From positions 94,475 through 158,474 of the forward strand of contig NZ_FZNW01000013.1 in the NCBI RefSeq assembly GCF_900188115.1: a stretch of DNA of 64,000 nucleotides. Reading direction: 5' to 3'. Origin of the DNA: Haloechinothrix alba. GTDB taxonomy: Bacteria > Actinomycetota > Actinomycetes > Mycobacteriales > Pseudonocardiaceae. Under the pieces are notes generated by a model. The model made no database searches. It was not told the origin of the DNA and worked only from the letters and a program-made list of their open reading frames with translations. Position numbers and translations under genes: made by a program. Shown here one piece after another: positions 54,371 to 63,875 of the stretch (position 1 is its first letter; every line of letters begins with the position of its first letter).

Positions 54371-55453
54371 GTGACCGGCGAGAACGACTCGACGGAACTT
54401 CCGCTGTTGCCGACAACCGTGGTCGGCTCGTACTCGGTCCCGGAGTGGCTGGAAAGTGTCAAGACGGACTACTATCAACGAAAGATCAGCAAGCAGTACC
54501 TTGACGACATCCACGACGTCGCGACCAAGGCCGCGCTCAAGGACCAGGAGCGCACTGGGATCCACGTCGTTTCCGGCGGCGAGCTCCGGCGGGACAACGA
54601 TGTGGACTACCTGCTGTCGCGGATACCCGGAATCGATATACCCGATATCGCCAAGTCCGATTCCTACAATTATTTCGATGCCGTGGTCAGCAGGCCGCTT
54701 CCGGACAACGCCATGCTACCGCTGGGTCTGGTCGACGACCTGAGCTTCACCAGGGAAAACACCGATCGTCCGGTCAAGTTCTCGTTCACCGGACCGCTGT
54801 CGTTGTCACGTAGGATACGCAACCAGGCATACTCCGATACCTCGGAACTCGTCCGCGCGCTCGCCCGGCTGCTGAACATGGAAGCGAAGCGCCTGGCACA
54901 GGCGGGGGCCACCTGGTTGCAGATCGATGAACCGTTCCTGTGCGGCTACCGGGACCAGGTGGATGTCGCCGTCGAGGGCGTCAACATCATCACCTCCGAC
55001 GTCGACGTGTACTGGTCGCTGCACGTGTGTTACGGCAACCGCTACGCACGGCCCATCTGGGAAGGTCACTACGACTTCCTCTTTCCGGACGTCCTGGATG
55101 CCGACGTCGATCAGTTGGTGTTCGAGTTCGCGCGGCGCGGGTACGGAGACCTCGGGCTGTTCGAACGATTCGGCTGGGATCGCTCGGTGGGCCTCGGTGT
55201 CGTCGACGTCAAGACGGAGGAGATCGAGACGGCGGGCACGGTCGCCGCGCGGATCCGAACGGCACTGCGAACGATCCCGGCGGAACGGCTCGTGATCAAT
55301 CCCGACTGCGGACTGCGCCACCTTCCCGCGCACATCGCCCGCGCGAAGCTGCTGGCAATGGTGGATGGTGCCGCGATGGTGCGTTCGGAACTTCGGGATA
55401 CAGGGGACGTCGCCGAGTCCCGCGCGGACTCCGTACGAGAAGGATCTGGCTGA
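54371..55453 (+). CDS. Short MetE-like (catalytic-domain-only) methyltransferase 1
   Basis: A 360-residue protein matching only the C-terminal catalytic barrel of cobalamin-independent methionine synthase. The start is LPTTVVGSYSVPEWL. Zinc ligands are suggested by LHVCYGN near residue 217 and NPDCGL near residue 310. Full MetE is about twice as long. Such core-MetE proteins are thought to take methyl groups from donors other than polyglutamyl methyl-folate, for example methylcobalamin. The GTG start lies 1 bp after the methyltransferase stop. Confidence 0.86.
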   Translation: MTGENDSTELPLLPTTVVGSYSVPEWLESVKTDYYQRKISKQYLDDIHDVATKAALKDQERTGIHVVSGGELRRDNDVDYLLSRIPGIDIPDIAKSDSYNYFDAVVSRPLPDNAMLPLGLVDDLSFTRENTDRPVKFSFTGPLSLSRRIRNQAYSDTSELVRALARLLNMEAKRLAQAGATWLQIDEPFLCGYRDQVDVAVEGVNIITSDVDVYWSLHVCYGNRYARPIWEGHYDFLFPDVLDADVDQLVFEFARRGYGDLGLFERFGWDRSVGLGVVDVKTEEIETAGTVAARIRTALRTIPAERLVINPDCGLRHLPAHIARAKLLAMVDGAAMVRSELRDTGDVAESRADSVREGSG

Positions 55454-55584
55454 CGTTGACGACGACGCTCTTGCCGGACCGCTCGTTACCAGCCATCGGA
55501 TGACGCTTCCCGGGAGGTGCCGTGACCGCCTCGTCACCGAGATCGTAACGACCCGCCTGCTCGACCGGCCGAGCGTGCCACAGG

Positions 55585-56006
<422 letters not shown>

Positions 56007-56143
56007 TACGGGTGCGGGTCGGCGTGCCGGTTGGTCGGCAGCCGCGAGCACCGAGCCGCCGGTACGAGAGCGAGACCGCCGTGTCCGTTCCCGTACGCCT
56101 CGGCACCCCGGCCGTCGTCGGCCGGGGCGCCGGCGCGGACGTG

Positions 56144-57130
56144 CTAGCTGAACTCGGGCAGGACTGACTTCGCCACGAGTCGAAGCTCGTCGGCCGCGGA
56201 GGCGGGATTGACGGGAGCCAGCACGACGCTGGAGGCCCCGGCATCGAGCAGTCGCTGCACCTTGTCCGACACCTCCGCCGGGTTGCCCGCGATCGCCATC
56301 TCGTCGATCCACTCCTCGGGCATCTCGCGTTCGACGCGTTCCATGCCGCCCTCGAGCAGCTCCGCCAGGTGGTCGTTCCAGCCGAGTGCCCCGCTCAGCG
56401 GGTTGTGCACTCCGAGGGCCGTGAGGTACATGGCCAGCGCAGGTCGGACGGCGGCACGGGCGGTAGCGCTGTCCTCGGACACGCTCGACAAGGCGAAGAC
56501 CGGCATGAGGTGTTCGTTCCGGTTCCCGGCAGCCATGCCCCGTTCGATGTGCTCGCGGGCCGTCCGCACGTATGTCGGCCCGGCCAGGACGCTGACCACG
56601 GTTCCGTCCGCGATACGACCGGACAGTGCCAGCGACTTCGGCCCGACGACCCCGGTGAACAACGGTACGTCGGTCGTGGCGGGATGCGTCAGCGAAACGG
56701 ACCGGTACGTGAAGCTGCGCCCCTCGTTGTCGACGGTCTCACCCTGCAGGAGACTCCGGATCCCGGACACGCACTCTTCCATCGCGCTGAGTGGGGAGCG
56801 TGCGGTGAGTGCCATCTGATCGGTCCAGGCAGGAACGCCGTGCCCGATCCCCGCGGTGAACCGGCCTGGATAGGTTCGCGCGAGGTTGGCGATCTCCATC
56901 GCCGTGACCGCCGGGTGGCGCGCAACCGACGCGACGATGCCGAGCTTGACCGGGATCGTCGATGTCGACGCCAGCGCGGCCGCTGACGCGGTGAAACCGC
57001 CGTAGAAGAAGTAGTCCTCCGCGACCCAGGCCTCCCCGAAACCGAGGTCTTCGATCATGGCCGCGGTGGGCCCGACGTCTTCGGGGGGTGTCGACGTCAT
57101 GACGAGGACACCCAGCGGGTTGGTGTTCAT
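56144..57130 (-). CDS. LLM-class oxidoreductase, paralogue of the protein at 4477
   Basis: A 328-residue luciferase-like oxidoreductase equal in length to the one at 4477-5463. The two share long identical stretches such as HPAVTAMEIA, LARTYPGRF and LSGRIADGTV. ATG 57130 has a GGAGAG site 6 bp upstream; an upstream GTG is less likely. It is antisense within an otherwise rightward one-carbon cluster and divergent from the second MetE-like gene. It may reduce or oxidise the methylated substrate using F420 or FMN. Confidence 0.86.
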   Translation of the reverse strand: MNTNPLGVLVMTSTPPEDVGPTAAMIEDLGFGEAWVAEDYFFYGGFTASAAALASTSTIPVKLGIVASVARHPAVTAMEIANLARTYPGRFTAGIGHGVPAWTDQMALTARSPLSAMEECVSGIRSLLQGETVDNEGRSFTYRSVSLTHPATTDVPLFTGVVGPKSLALSGRIADGTVVSVLAGPTYVRTAREHIERGMAAGNRNEHLMPVFALSSVSEDSATARAAVRPALAMYLTALGVHNPLSGALGWNDHLAELLEGGMERVEREMPEEWIDEMAIAGNPAEVSDKVQRLLDAGASSVVLAPVNPASAADELRLVAKSVLPEFS

Positions 57131-57248
57131 AAGCACTCTCCACACGGAGTTCGGTCTCGGCGGTCAGCCGGGAGTGGCGTTTCGGGGTAGTATCTATCGC
57201 GATCGCGAGCCGGTGCATTGACATATCAGGCAAGAACGCGATCGGTGT

Positions 57249-57300
57249 TTGGTGAATTTGGTCAATGGTCGTGCATGCGCGGGCGCGGTACCGTGCACGA
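57249..57300 (+). promoter_or_regulatory. Possible fourth, weaker promoter box and inverted repeat
   Basis: ATTTGGTCA followed by ATGGTC at 57265 and TACCGT at 57289 echoes the shared promoter box, but with an 18-bp core spacer and a poor TTC.GTG match. An inverted repeat TCGTGCA (57269-57275) with TGCACGA (57294-57300) overlaps the core. It lies upstream of the second MetE-like gene. Confidence 0.35.
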
Positions 57301-57382
57301 AGGTAAATAACCTCACCTGCATTTGGCCGTCGCGGATTTTGATCCGCATGACGATGCCACGTATGGAAGGACTACGAATACC

Positions 57383-58543
57383 ATGAAGCGTAGCGTTGAC
57401 CGCGTGCTGACGACGCATACCGGAAGTTTCGAAAGGCCCGAGGACGTCAACGAGATGATTACGGCTCGCGTGCTCGGGAACAATGTCGACGAGGATCTCT
57501 TCGAGAAACGTGTGCGGGAAGCGACCGCGGAGGTCGTGGCGCGGCAGGTCGAGTGCGGGATCGACGTGGTGTCGGACGGGGAGACGGCCAAGCCAGGCTA
57601 TCTCGAGTACGTCGGCGACCGTATCGACGGATTCGACGAGTATATCGATGCTTCGGAAGTTTTCCGGTTCATGGACATGGAGCCGTTCCCGGAGATCGTA
57701 TACCGAATCTACAAGGACACGCACGTCAAGATTCCGGTCTGTACCCGCCCGCTGTCGTACATCGGGCACGACCAGGTTCAGCGGGACATCGACAACTTCA
57801 AGGCCGCACTGTCGCAGAGCCAGCCCAGCGAGGCGTTCATGCCCGCGGTGTCGCCGGGGCTGCTGGCGATGTGCTCTCCCAACCGGTACTACAAGAACTA
57901 CGACGAGTACGTGCTCGCCATCGGTGAGGTCATGAACGCGGAGTACCGTGCGATCACCGATGCGGGGCTGCTCGTGCAGATCGATGCCCCGGATCTCGCG
58001 TTCGGCGCGGACATCCGGACATGGATGTGGGGCGAGGTAGAGGAACGCGGGTTCCGCACGATCCAGGACCTGCACGTGGAGGCGCTCAACGTGGCGCTCC
58101 AGGGGATTTCACCGGAGCAGGTGCGCATGCACCTGTGCTGGGCCAACTATAACGGACCTCACGTCAACGACATCCCCGTGCGGGACGCGCTGGAGCCGGC
58201 GTTCAAGGCGAACGTCTGCGGTATCAATTTCGAGGCGGCCAACGCGGCGCACGCGCACGAATGGGAGGTCTTCAAGGACCTCAAGGTCCCGGACGGGAAG
58301 GTAATCATTCCGGGCGTGGTCGACTCGAAGATCGAGATCGTCGAACGTCCCGAGCTGATATCCCAGCGCATTCAGACCTACGCCAACCTGGTGGGGCAGG
58401 AGAACCTGATCGCCGGCGTCGACTGCGGTTTCGGAACGTTCGTGAACGTTCTGATGGTCAACCCGCGAATCGCCTGGATGAAGCTGCGCAATCTCGTCGA
58501 GGGTGCGCAGATGGCGTCCGACGAACTGGCGAAGAAGAGGTAG
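57383..58543 (+). CDS. Short MetE-like (catalytic-domain-only) methyltransferase 2
   Basis: A 386-residue MetE-superfamily protein (start VLTTHTGSFERPEDV), distinct from the 54371 protein. The zinc site is suggested by HLCWANYNGPH near residue 249 and VDCGFGTF near residue 346. Relatives include short methionine-synthase-II-type proteins and epoxyalkane:coenzyme M transferases, so the thiol acceptor is uncertain. ATG 57383 was chosen as the first codon of the conserved N terminus, with a GGAAGG site upstream. Confidence 0.87.
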   Translation: MKRSVDRVLTTHTGSFERPEDVNEMITARVLGNNVDEDLFEKRVREATAEVVARQVECGIDVVSDGETAKPGYLEYVGDRIDGFDEYIDASEVFRFMDMEPFPEIVYRIYKDTHVKIPVCTRPLSYIGHDQVQRDIDNFKAALSQSQPSEAFMPAVSPGLLAMCSPNRYYKNYDEYVLAIGEVMNAEYRAITDAGLLVQIDAPDLAFGADIRTWMWGEVEERGFRTIQDLHVEALNVALQGISPEQVRMHLCWANYNGPHVNDIPVRDALEPAFKANVCGINFEAANAAHAHEWEVFKDLKVPDGKVIIPGVVDSKIEIVERPELISQRIQTYANLVGQENLIAGVDCGFGTFVNVLMVNPRIAWMKLRNLVEGAQMASDELAKKR

Positions 58544-58706
58544 GTACCATTCGCGGTTCAGTCGTGGACCATCCGGGGAGCCGAGCAGTACCACACGGGC
58601 CGCATGTCGTGCACTGGTGGGACCGAACCCGCACCGCTCAGCGGGGGGCTACGCGGGGCGGTGAACGTCTCGTGAAGGGGCAGGGAACAAGTCAGGGAGC
58701 GCGCCG

Positions 58707-60080
58707 ATGACGGTCAGCGTGTTCGACATGTTCTCCGTCGGGATCGGTCCCTCCAGTTCCCACACGGTGGGACCCATGCGCGCGGCCGGCAGGTTCGCCG
58801 CAGAGTTGCTGGCCGACGGCCTCGCGCCACGCGTGGCGCGGCTGCGCGTGGCGCTGTTCGGCTCCCTGGGCGCGACCGGCCGCGGGCATGGCAGTGACCG
58901 TGCGGTCCTGCTCGGACTCACCGGTGAGGAACCGGAGAGCGTGGATATTGATGCGGCCGTCGAACGTCTCGACGACATGAGGCGCCGCGAGCGGATCACC
59001 CTGTCCGGCGGCTACGAGATCGCATTCGTGGAACGCCGTGACCTCCTGCTGTACCGGCGGCGAACGCTACCGGAGCACCCGAACGGGATGCGGTTCACAG
59101 CACTGGATGCCAGCGGTGCGGCGTTGCGGGAGCGTACGTACTACTCGATCGGTGGCGGGTTCGTTATCGAGGGCTCGCCGGATGCGCGGCGCCTTGGCGA
59201 GGCTCCCGCCACACAGGTCCGGTACCCGTTCGGGACGGCAGCCGAGCTGCTTTCCCGAGCGGACGAGATCGACGGATCGGTCAGCGACGTCGTGTGGGCG
59301 AACGAGTGCGGGTCGCGTCCGGAGGCGGATGTCCGGACGGGTCTGCTCACCCGGTGGCGGGTGATGCGGGAATGCGTGCGTGCTGGATGCCGGGCCGACG
59401 GCGTGCTCCCTGGAGGGCTGAAGGTTCCGAGAAGGGCGCCTCGCCTCTACCGGGACCTCCTCGCATCGGCGTCGTCCCGCGACACGCTGCAGGTCATGGA
59501 CTGGGTCGCGCTGTTCGCCCTGGCTGTCAACGAGCAGAACGCAGCAGGCGGCCGCGTCGTCACTGCTCCGACGAACGGCGCGGCGGGCATCGTTCCTGCG
59601 GTGCTGCACTACTACTGGCGCTTCGTTCCGGGCGCGAACGAGGACGGGGTGGTCCGCTTCCTGCTGACCGCGGGTGGGATCGGGATGCTGTTCAAACAGA
59701 ACGCCTCGATCTCCGGAGCCGATGTGGGATGCCAGGGCGAGGTCGGTTCGGCGTGCTCGATGGCTGCGGCCGGTTTGACCGAGGTCCTTGGCGGAACCCC
59801 GGCGCAGGTCGAGTACGCGGCGGAAATCGCGCTGGAGCACAACCTGGGCCTGACCTGCGATCCGATCGGAGGGCTGGTTCAGATCCCGTGCATCGAGCGG
59901 AACGCGGTGGCCGCCAACAAGGCGGTGACTGCGTCGAGGTTGGCGTTGCGATCGTCGGGCACGCATTACGTGTCGCTGGACGAGGCGATCGCGACGATGC
60001 GAGAGACCGGTGCCGACATGAAGACCAAGTACAAGGAGACATCGCGTGGCGGTCTTGCCGTGAATGTCGCGGAGTGTTGA
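58707..60080 (+). CDS. sdaA: L-serine ammonia-lyase, iron-sulfur type
   Basis: It deaminates serine to pyruvate and ammonia. The 457-residue single chain has the N-terminal [22 protein letters not shown] and the cluster cysteines in [10 protein letters not shown] and PCIERN near the C terminus. A GGGAG site precedes ATG 58707. Next to one-carbon genes it may remove serine formed when methylene-tetrahydrofolate is joined to glycine, or compete with serine as a one-carbon source. Confidence 0.94.
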   Translation: MTVSVFDMFSVGIGPSSSHTVGPMRAAGRFAAELLADGLAPRVARLRVALFGSLGATGRGHGSDRAVLLGLTGEEPESVDIDAAVERLDDMRRRERITLSGGYEIAFVERRDLLLYRRRTLPEHPNGMRFTALDASGAALRERTYYSIGGGFVIEGSPDARRLGEAPATQVRYPFGTAAELLSRADEIDGSVSDVVWANECGSRPEADVRTGLLTRWRVMRECVRAGCRADGVLPGGLKVPRRAPRLYRDLLASASSRDTLQVMDWVALFALAVNEQNAAGGRVVTAPTNGAAGIVPAVLHYYWRFVPGANEDGVVRFLLTAGGIGMLFKQNASISGADVGCQGEVGSACSMAAAGLTEVLGGTPAQVEYAAEIALEHNLGLTCDPIGGLVQIPCIERNAVAANKAVTASRLALRSSGTHYVSLDEAIATMRETGADMKTKYKETSRGGLAVNVAEC

Positions 60081-60251
60081 ACACGCGTACGTCATGCCGA
60101 GCTCACCGGCGGGCCTCGTGCGTTTCCGGCCATCGCTTGCGATGCGAGTGTGCTCACCGGAGTGATGTGACCCTGCAGAACGCATGTCGCGCCAGATGCG
60201 GATCAGGACGGCGACGGGTACGACTGCAGGTCATGCGAAGGGAGAATCACT

Positions 60252-60569
60252 GTGCCGCACCACGCATCGTACGCCGAGCACGGATCGGACGTGCGCGTTC
60301 AGGGCTCGGAGGACGTCCTGATCGAGTCGGTGGCAACGGAGTTGGTCCGCGAGCTCGCGGGTACGCAAGCCTGCGAGGGTTCGGCATCGTTGGCCGTAGC
60401 AGGAGGCCGTACCCGGACAGCCGTGTTCGAGCGTGTGTCCAGGCATCACCTGGTTCGCGAGGTGGACTGGTCCGTAAACGGACCCGCGGACCCTGTTCCG
60501 GCCGCGCGAGCCCGCGGCCGCGTGCGGACGCGGTGGTTCCTCGATGATCAGGTGGAGAGCGCGCTGTGA
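60252..60569 (+). pseudogene. pgl: 6-phosphogluconolactonase remnant with in-frame internal deletion
   Basis: The 105-residue frame starts at GTG 60252 with a good GGGAG site. Its first 65 residues (AVAGGRTRTAVFE, then REVDWSVN) match the N-terminal third of the lactonase at 5675. Its last 25 residues (GRVRTRWFLDDQVES) match the C terminus. About 150 central residues are gone, including the SDERF and GEEGHIGSLFP motifs, so it cannot be active. The reading frame is kept, and the stop overlaps the fbiD start as GTGA. The remnant may persist because it couples translation to fbiD. Confidence 0.85.
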
Positions 60570-61348
60570 CCGGATGGGCGGTCGTGGTTCCCGTGAAGTC
60601 ATGGCAGGTCGCGAAGAGCAGGCTCACGGGTATGCACGCGCGGGCCCGGAAGGAGTTGGCCCGGGCGTTCGCGCACGACACCGTACGTACTGTGTGCGAT
60701 ACACCCCGGGTGGACGCGTGCTTCGTCGTGGCTCCCGCCGCGGAGCTGTGGGACCTCGCGCGTGCGCTGGGCGACCGCGGGCTCTGTCCGGTTCTGGAAC
60801 CTGAGGCGCTCGACGGGCGGGACACGCTGAACGCGGCACTGGCCTGCGGCCGCGACATCGCGCTCGGCTCGGGGCACAGGCGCGTGGCGCTGCTGGTGGC
60901 CGACCTTCCCGGGCTCTCGGGGGAGGGGTTGACCGGGTTCCTGCGTATGGTTCCGGCGGAACGTCCGGCATTCATCCGTGACGTGCACGGGACGGGAACT
61001 ACCGTACTGGCGAGTCGCCAGGGTGCACTGCTGCGACCACGATTCGGGCACGACTCGGCGGTACGCCACCGGAGTTCGGGTGCGGTCGATCTCACCAGCC
61101 GGTGCGATCCGCGCCTGTCGCACGACGTGGATACCTGGCTCGATCTGGGCGCTGTGAGCCGTGTGGCTGGACCGTGGGTGAACCGGTGGTTCGAAGACAG
61201 CCGTTCCATGCTCGCCACGCTGTCTCGTAGTCGAACCGGTCGGTTCGCCGAGGAAGGTGATGCGGATCCGCCGCAGCCTGGAAACCCGCGTTCCGGCCGG
61301 TGTCCACCCGAGACTGAGGCGCGCGAGCCGCGCGCTACCCGCGCTTGA
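60566..61348 (+). CDS. fbiD: 2-phospholactate/phosphoenolpyruvate guanylyltransferase of F420 synthesis
   Basis: A 260-residue CofC/FbiD-family nucleotidyltransferase, which makes the guanylylated three-carbon unit joined to Fo in F420 synthesis. VVVPVKSWQVAKSRL at the N terminus, LLVADLPGLSGEGL near residue 111 and DVDTWLDL near residue 190 match the family. The last 45 residues are a low-complexity tail. The start is GTG, overlapping the lactonase remnant. It converges on the PadR gene with a 14-bp overlap. Confidence 0.92.
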   Translation: MTGWAVVVPVKSWQVAKSRLTGMHARARKELARAFAHDTVRTVCDTPRVDACFVVAPAAELWDLARALGDRGLCPVLEPEALDGRDTLNAALACGRDIALGSGHRRVALLVADLPGLSGEGLTGFLRMVPAERPAFIRDVHGTGTTVLASRQGALLRPRFGHDSAVRHRSSGAVDLTSRCDPRLSHDVDTWLDLGAVSRVAGPWVNRWFEDSRSMLATLSRSRTGRFAEEGDADPPQPGNPRSGRCPPETEAREPRATRA

Positions 61349-62489
61349 CGGGTTGCCTCAGCACCGTTCTGAGCTTGGCGGGTGCGGTTTTCCGTGGGTC
61401 GCTGAGGTAGATCTCGTGATGGTCGCCGTTGAAGGTGAGACCGTGCTCGGGCATGTACTGGTTGTGCAGGCGATCAAGGACTGGTGCCTCGTCGTCGTAG
61501 GAGCCGATGTGCAGGATCTGCACGCACGTCCCTTCGATGCGCGTGTGCAGCCGAACATCCGCCAGAGCGGGGTTGTCCTTCTTCTTCGAGACGTTGTCGA
61601 CGGCTGCCCTGACCATGTCTTCGGTGATCCAGCCCGGCTGACTGATCATCATGGTCCACCCCCATCTGTCCTTGTCGCGAGTGGTGAACACGGTGGGATC
61701 ATCCGCCCGCCACAGTCCTTCCAGAGGGGCGACGACGAAGTCCCGGCCGAGCGTCTCCTTACTGGCGAACTTCAGCGTGTACGCCACTCCGTACAGGGCT
61801 TGAACAGCGTTCGCATACCCGGCAGACGTGTTCGGATCGCCGCTGCCCTCTACCGCGATATACTGGAACTCGGGTACGTCGACGACGGTGAACTCCTTCG
61901 ACGGCGGCGAGTAAAGCTCTCTGTGGGTCTTCTTGACGTTGTACTTGTCCACAGTGGCCTCCTGCATGAGTGCGTTCAGTGTGGTTTCGGTCCAGTCGGC
62001 ATCAGCGGCGAGCATGGCCTCGCTGTAGTCGAAGATCGCGGAGGCAGCCATGGGCAAGGGTTCCTGCCGGGTACGGGTCTCGCGGATCTCGGTCAGCTGC
62101 TGTCGCACCGCGCCGCGGCGCTGGGTCAACCCGGCCACCATGTCCGCGTCCGGCAAGCGCGGACTGTTCGCCATCCCGATCAGGACACGCGCGCGCATCG
62201 GTGTCGGCGTCGCCAGGGCGTCCCGCGTGGCTGCGGCACACAGTTCCCGGCCCAGCGGTGTCACCCGGAAGGTAACGCGCGACTTCACGGACGACGGAGC
62301 ATCGGTCGCTTCGATCAAGCCACGTTTGGCCAGTTTGTCGAGCACGTAGTAGATGGAGGAGAAGCCGAGGGCGGTCCACGCGCGCATTCCGCGTTGCTCG
62401 ATGACCTTCTCCAGCTCGTACCCGTGCCGCGGCTGCTCGGCCAGCAGGCCGAGCAGCATCAGCTCCCCATCGGTCAGGTCCGGAGACAC
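61335..62489 (-). CDS. PadR-type regulator fused to a GyrI-like ligand-binding domain
   Basis: A 384-residue protein with two parts. Residues 1-95 form a PadR winged helix (LLGLLAEQPRHGYELEKVI, then SSIYYVLDKLAKRGLIE), with a PadR C-terminal region to about 180. Residues 185-384 are a GyrI-like effector-binding domain (FTVVDVPEFQYIAVEG, then GWTMMISQPGWI). The usual arrangement encodes the GyrI-like domain separately. The GTG start lies about 6 bp after a TAGAAT element, so the message may be leaderless. A palindrome covers that promoter, suggesting autoregulation. Confidence 0.88.
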   Translation of the reverse strand: MSPDLTDGELMLLGLLAEQPRHGYELEKVIEQRGMRAWTALGFSSIYYVLDKLAKRGLIEATDAPSSVKSRVTFRVTPLGRELCAAATRDALATPTPMRARVLIGMANSPRLPDADMVAGLTQRRGAVRQQLTEIRETRTRQEPLPMAASAIFDYSEAMLAADADWTETTLNALMQEATVDKYNVKKTHRELYSPPSKEFTVVDVPEFQYIAVEGSGDPNTSAGYANAVQALYGVAYTLKFASKETLGRDFVVAPLEGLWRADDPTVFTTRDKDRWGWTMMISQPGWITEDMVRAAVDNVSKKKDNPALADVRLHTRIEGTCVQILHIGSYDDEAPVLDRLHNQYMPEHGLTFNGDHHEIYLSDPRKTAPAKLRTVLRQPVKRG

Positions 62490-62512
62490 GGAGATATTCT
62501 ATCGCTAGAATA
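62483..62512. promoter_or_regulatory. Palindromic promoter-operator between PadR-GyrI gene and small RNA candidate
   Basis: TATTCTA-TCGC-TAGAATA at 62495-62512 is a perfect palindrome. On the plus strand GAGACA (62483-62488) and TAGAAT (62506-62511) are 17 bp apart, a good promoter pointing right. On the minus strand a TAGAAT lies just ahead of the PadR GTG. One bound dimer would block both. Confidence 0.6.
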
Positions 62513-62517
62513 CGGAA

Positions 62518-62667
62518 CTTGCCGTCTGCTTTTCGGGCAGGCAGAGGCACAGAACACCTGCCCGCCAACGAGACATCGACGCCACCCCGCAACGACCAGC
62601 CCCGGTCGTCCCTGGCACCAGCCCCAAAGACCAATAGCCGAACCCCCACTGAGGGTTCGGCCTATTT
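62518..62667 (+). ncRNA. Candidate structured small RNA
   Basis: The predicted transcript runs from the rightward promoter to a hairpin terminator, about 150 nt, with no supported gene inside. It has three stems. CGGGCAGG (62534-62541) pairs with CCTGCCCG (62557-62564), and ACGACC (62592-62597) pairs with GGTCGT (62604-62609) with an outer GCCA/TGGC pair. The third stem is the terminator at 62637-62661. I know no family that fits. Confidence 0.45.
62637..62661. terminator. Hairpin terminator
   Basis: GCCGAACCC (62637-62645) and GGGTTCGGC (62653-62661) form a perfect 9-bp stem with a 7-nt loop. AATA and TATT flanks extend it. A-rich and T-rich edges allow function in both directions, yet no protein gene ends here on either strand. 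Confidence 0.7.
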
Positions 62668-62688
62668 CGATGTCCTGAGGCATCGCTG

Positions 62689-63141
62689 GTGGAGGTTGGG
62701 GAGGCTTACTCGAACACGAAAGGCCAGGTCAGCGCGTTGGAATCGCTGTGTGGGAAGTTGTCGGACTTGGATTCACCAGCCCGACCGTCGCCGAAGCGGG
62801 CCAAGCCGGGGCGTGCCCGGCAGCTCGGTGATGAGCAGGTGCGGCAAGTGATTGCTGGCTACGAGTCGGGGGCGACGGTGTATGAGTTGGGGGAGTGGTT
62901 TGGTATCGAGCGTCGGGCGGTGAGCCGGATTTTGCGTCGCCACGGTGTTCGGATGCGGTATGGTGGCCTATCGGATGATCAGATCGGCGAGGCCGTTCGG
63001 CTCTACCATCAGGGGTGGTCGCTGGCCCGGATCGCCGACCGTATGGACGTCGCCGCAGACACCGTGCGTCAACGCCTCCGCGAGCGCGGCGTCACGATGC
63101 GCAACACCCATGGGCAGCCTCGGCCAGGTGAGGCCCGGTGA
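62689..63141 (+). CDS. Helix-turn-helix protein of mobile-element type
   Basis: A 150-residue protein with two successive resolvase-like helix-turn-helix units. The first contains [20 protein letters not shown] near residue 65 and the second [20 protein letters not shown] near residue 108. No recombinase catalytic domain is present. Stand-alone proteins like this occur in actinomycete integrative elements. It starts at GTG 62689 after a GAGG site and overlaps the next gene as GTGA. Confidence 0.75.
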   Translation: MEVGEAYSNTKGQVSALESLCGKLSDLDSPARPSPKRAKPGRARQLGDEQVRQVIAGYESGATVYELGEWFGIERRAVSRILRRHGVRMRYGGLSDDQIGEAVRLYHQGWSLARIADRMDVAADTVRQRLRERGVTMRNTHGQPRPGEAR

Positions 63142-63761
63142 TCACCCTGCCAGTGACGTCCAGTCCCCGCATCGACTGGTCACTGCATCTGCAATGCACC
63201 TGTACGCTGCTTGTCACCTTGGCGGCGGCCTACGTGTCGTACCAGCACGGACGCGAGTTCGCCCTCCGGTTCGGTGCTGACGAGGCCACCGCCGTCTTCT
63301 GGCCCCTGGTCGTGGGGCGGCCTGGTGGCCATGGCCACGATCGAACTGTGCGAGGCCACCGGGCCGCCGGACGGTGGACGGCATGGCTGTCGTTTATCGT
63401 CGGGATCGGCCTGTCGCTATGCGCCAACATCGCTTCCGCCCCCGAGTTGAACGCACCCGCGATCGCCGTGGCCGCCTGCCCACCGCCGGCCTTGCTGCTG
63501 TCGGTCGACCTGCTCACCCACGCACTCCAACGCCACCGCGACGATGCCACCGCAGAGGCCGACGAGTCCGCGCCTGTCCCTACGTCCTCGACACCCTGGG
63601 ATGAGATCGATCCTCCGGCCGAGCCGATCAACACGGTCGATGGGCCAGCATCACGCACCGCTATGAACAAAACACCCGATCACGGGGGCGAAAGCTCGGA
63701 CTCGTCGCTCGATGAGCAGTACGGCATCAGCGACCCCTGCGCGAGGAAGCAGCCCCGCTGA
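63138..63761 (+). CDS. DUF2637-like membrane protein, probably frame-disrupted
   Basis: A 207-residue frame. Segments before ([20 protein letters not shown]) and after ([20 protein letters not shown]) are typical of DUF2637 membrane proteins. Between about 63310 and 63385 the expected [20 protein letters not shown] stretch is present only in another frame, so two opposite shifts seem to have occurred. Past 63740 a neighbouring frame again reads more protein-like (CPISAEALIKAAAEIS). DUF2637 genes are common near replication genes of integrative conjugative elements. It is probably a decaying remnant, or a sequencing error. Confidence 0.65.
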   Translation: MITLPVTSSPRIDWSLHLQCTCTLLVTLAAAYVSYQHGREFALRFGADEATAVFWPLVVGRPGGHGHDRTVRGHRAAGRWTAWLSFIVGIGLSLCANIASAPELNAPAIAVAACPPPALLLSVDLLTHALQRHRDDATAEADESAPVPTSSTPWDEIDPPAEPINTVDGPASRTAMNKTPDHGGESSDSSLDEQYGISDPCARKQPR

Positions 63762-63875
63762 GGGCCGAACATGGGAACCGGTACCAATGTCCGATCTCGG
63801 CGGAAGCCCTCATCAAGGCCGCCGCCGAGATCAGCACGCGGCTCGGCGCGACCCGCTTGGATTTGGGGAGCGAAC

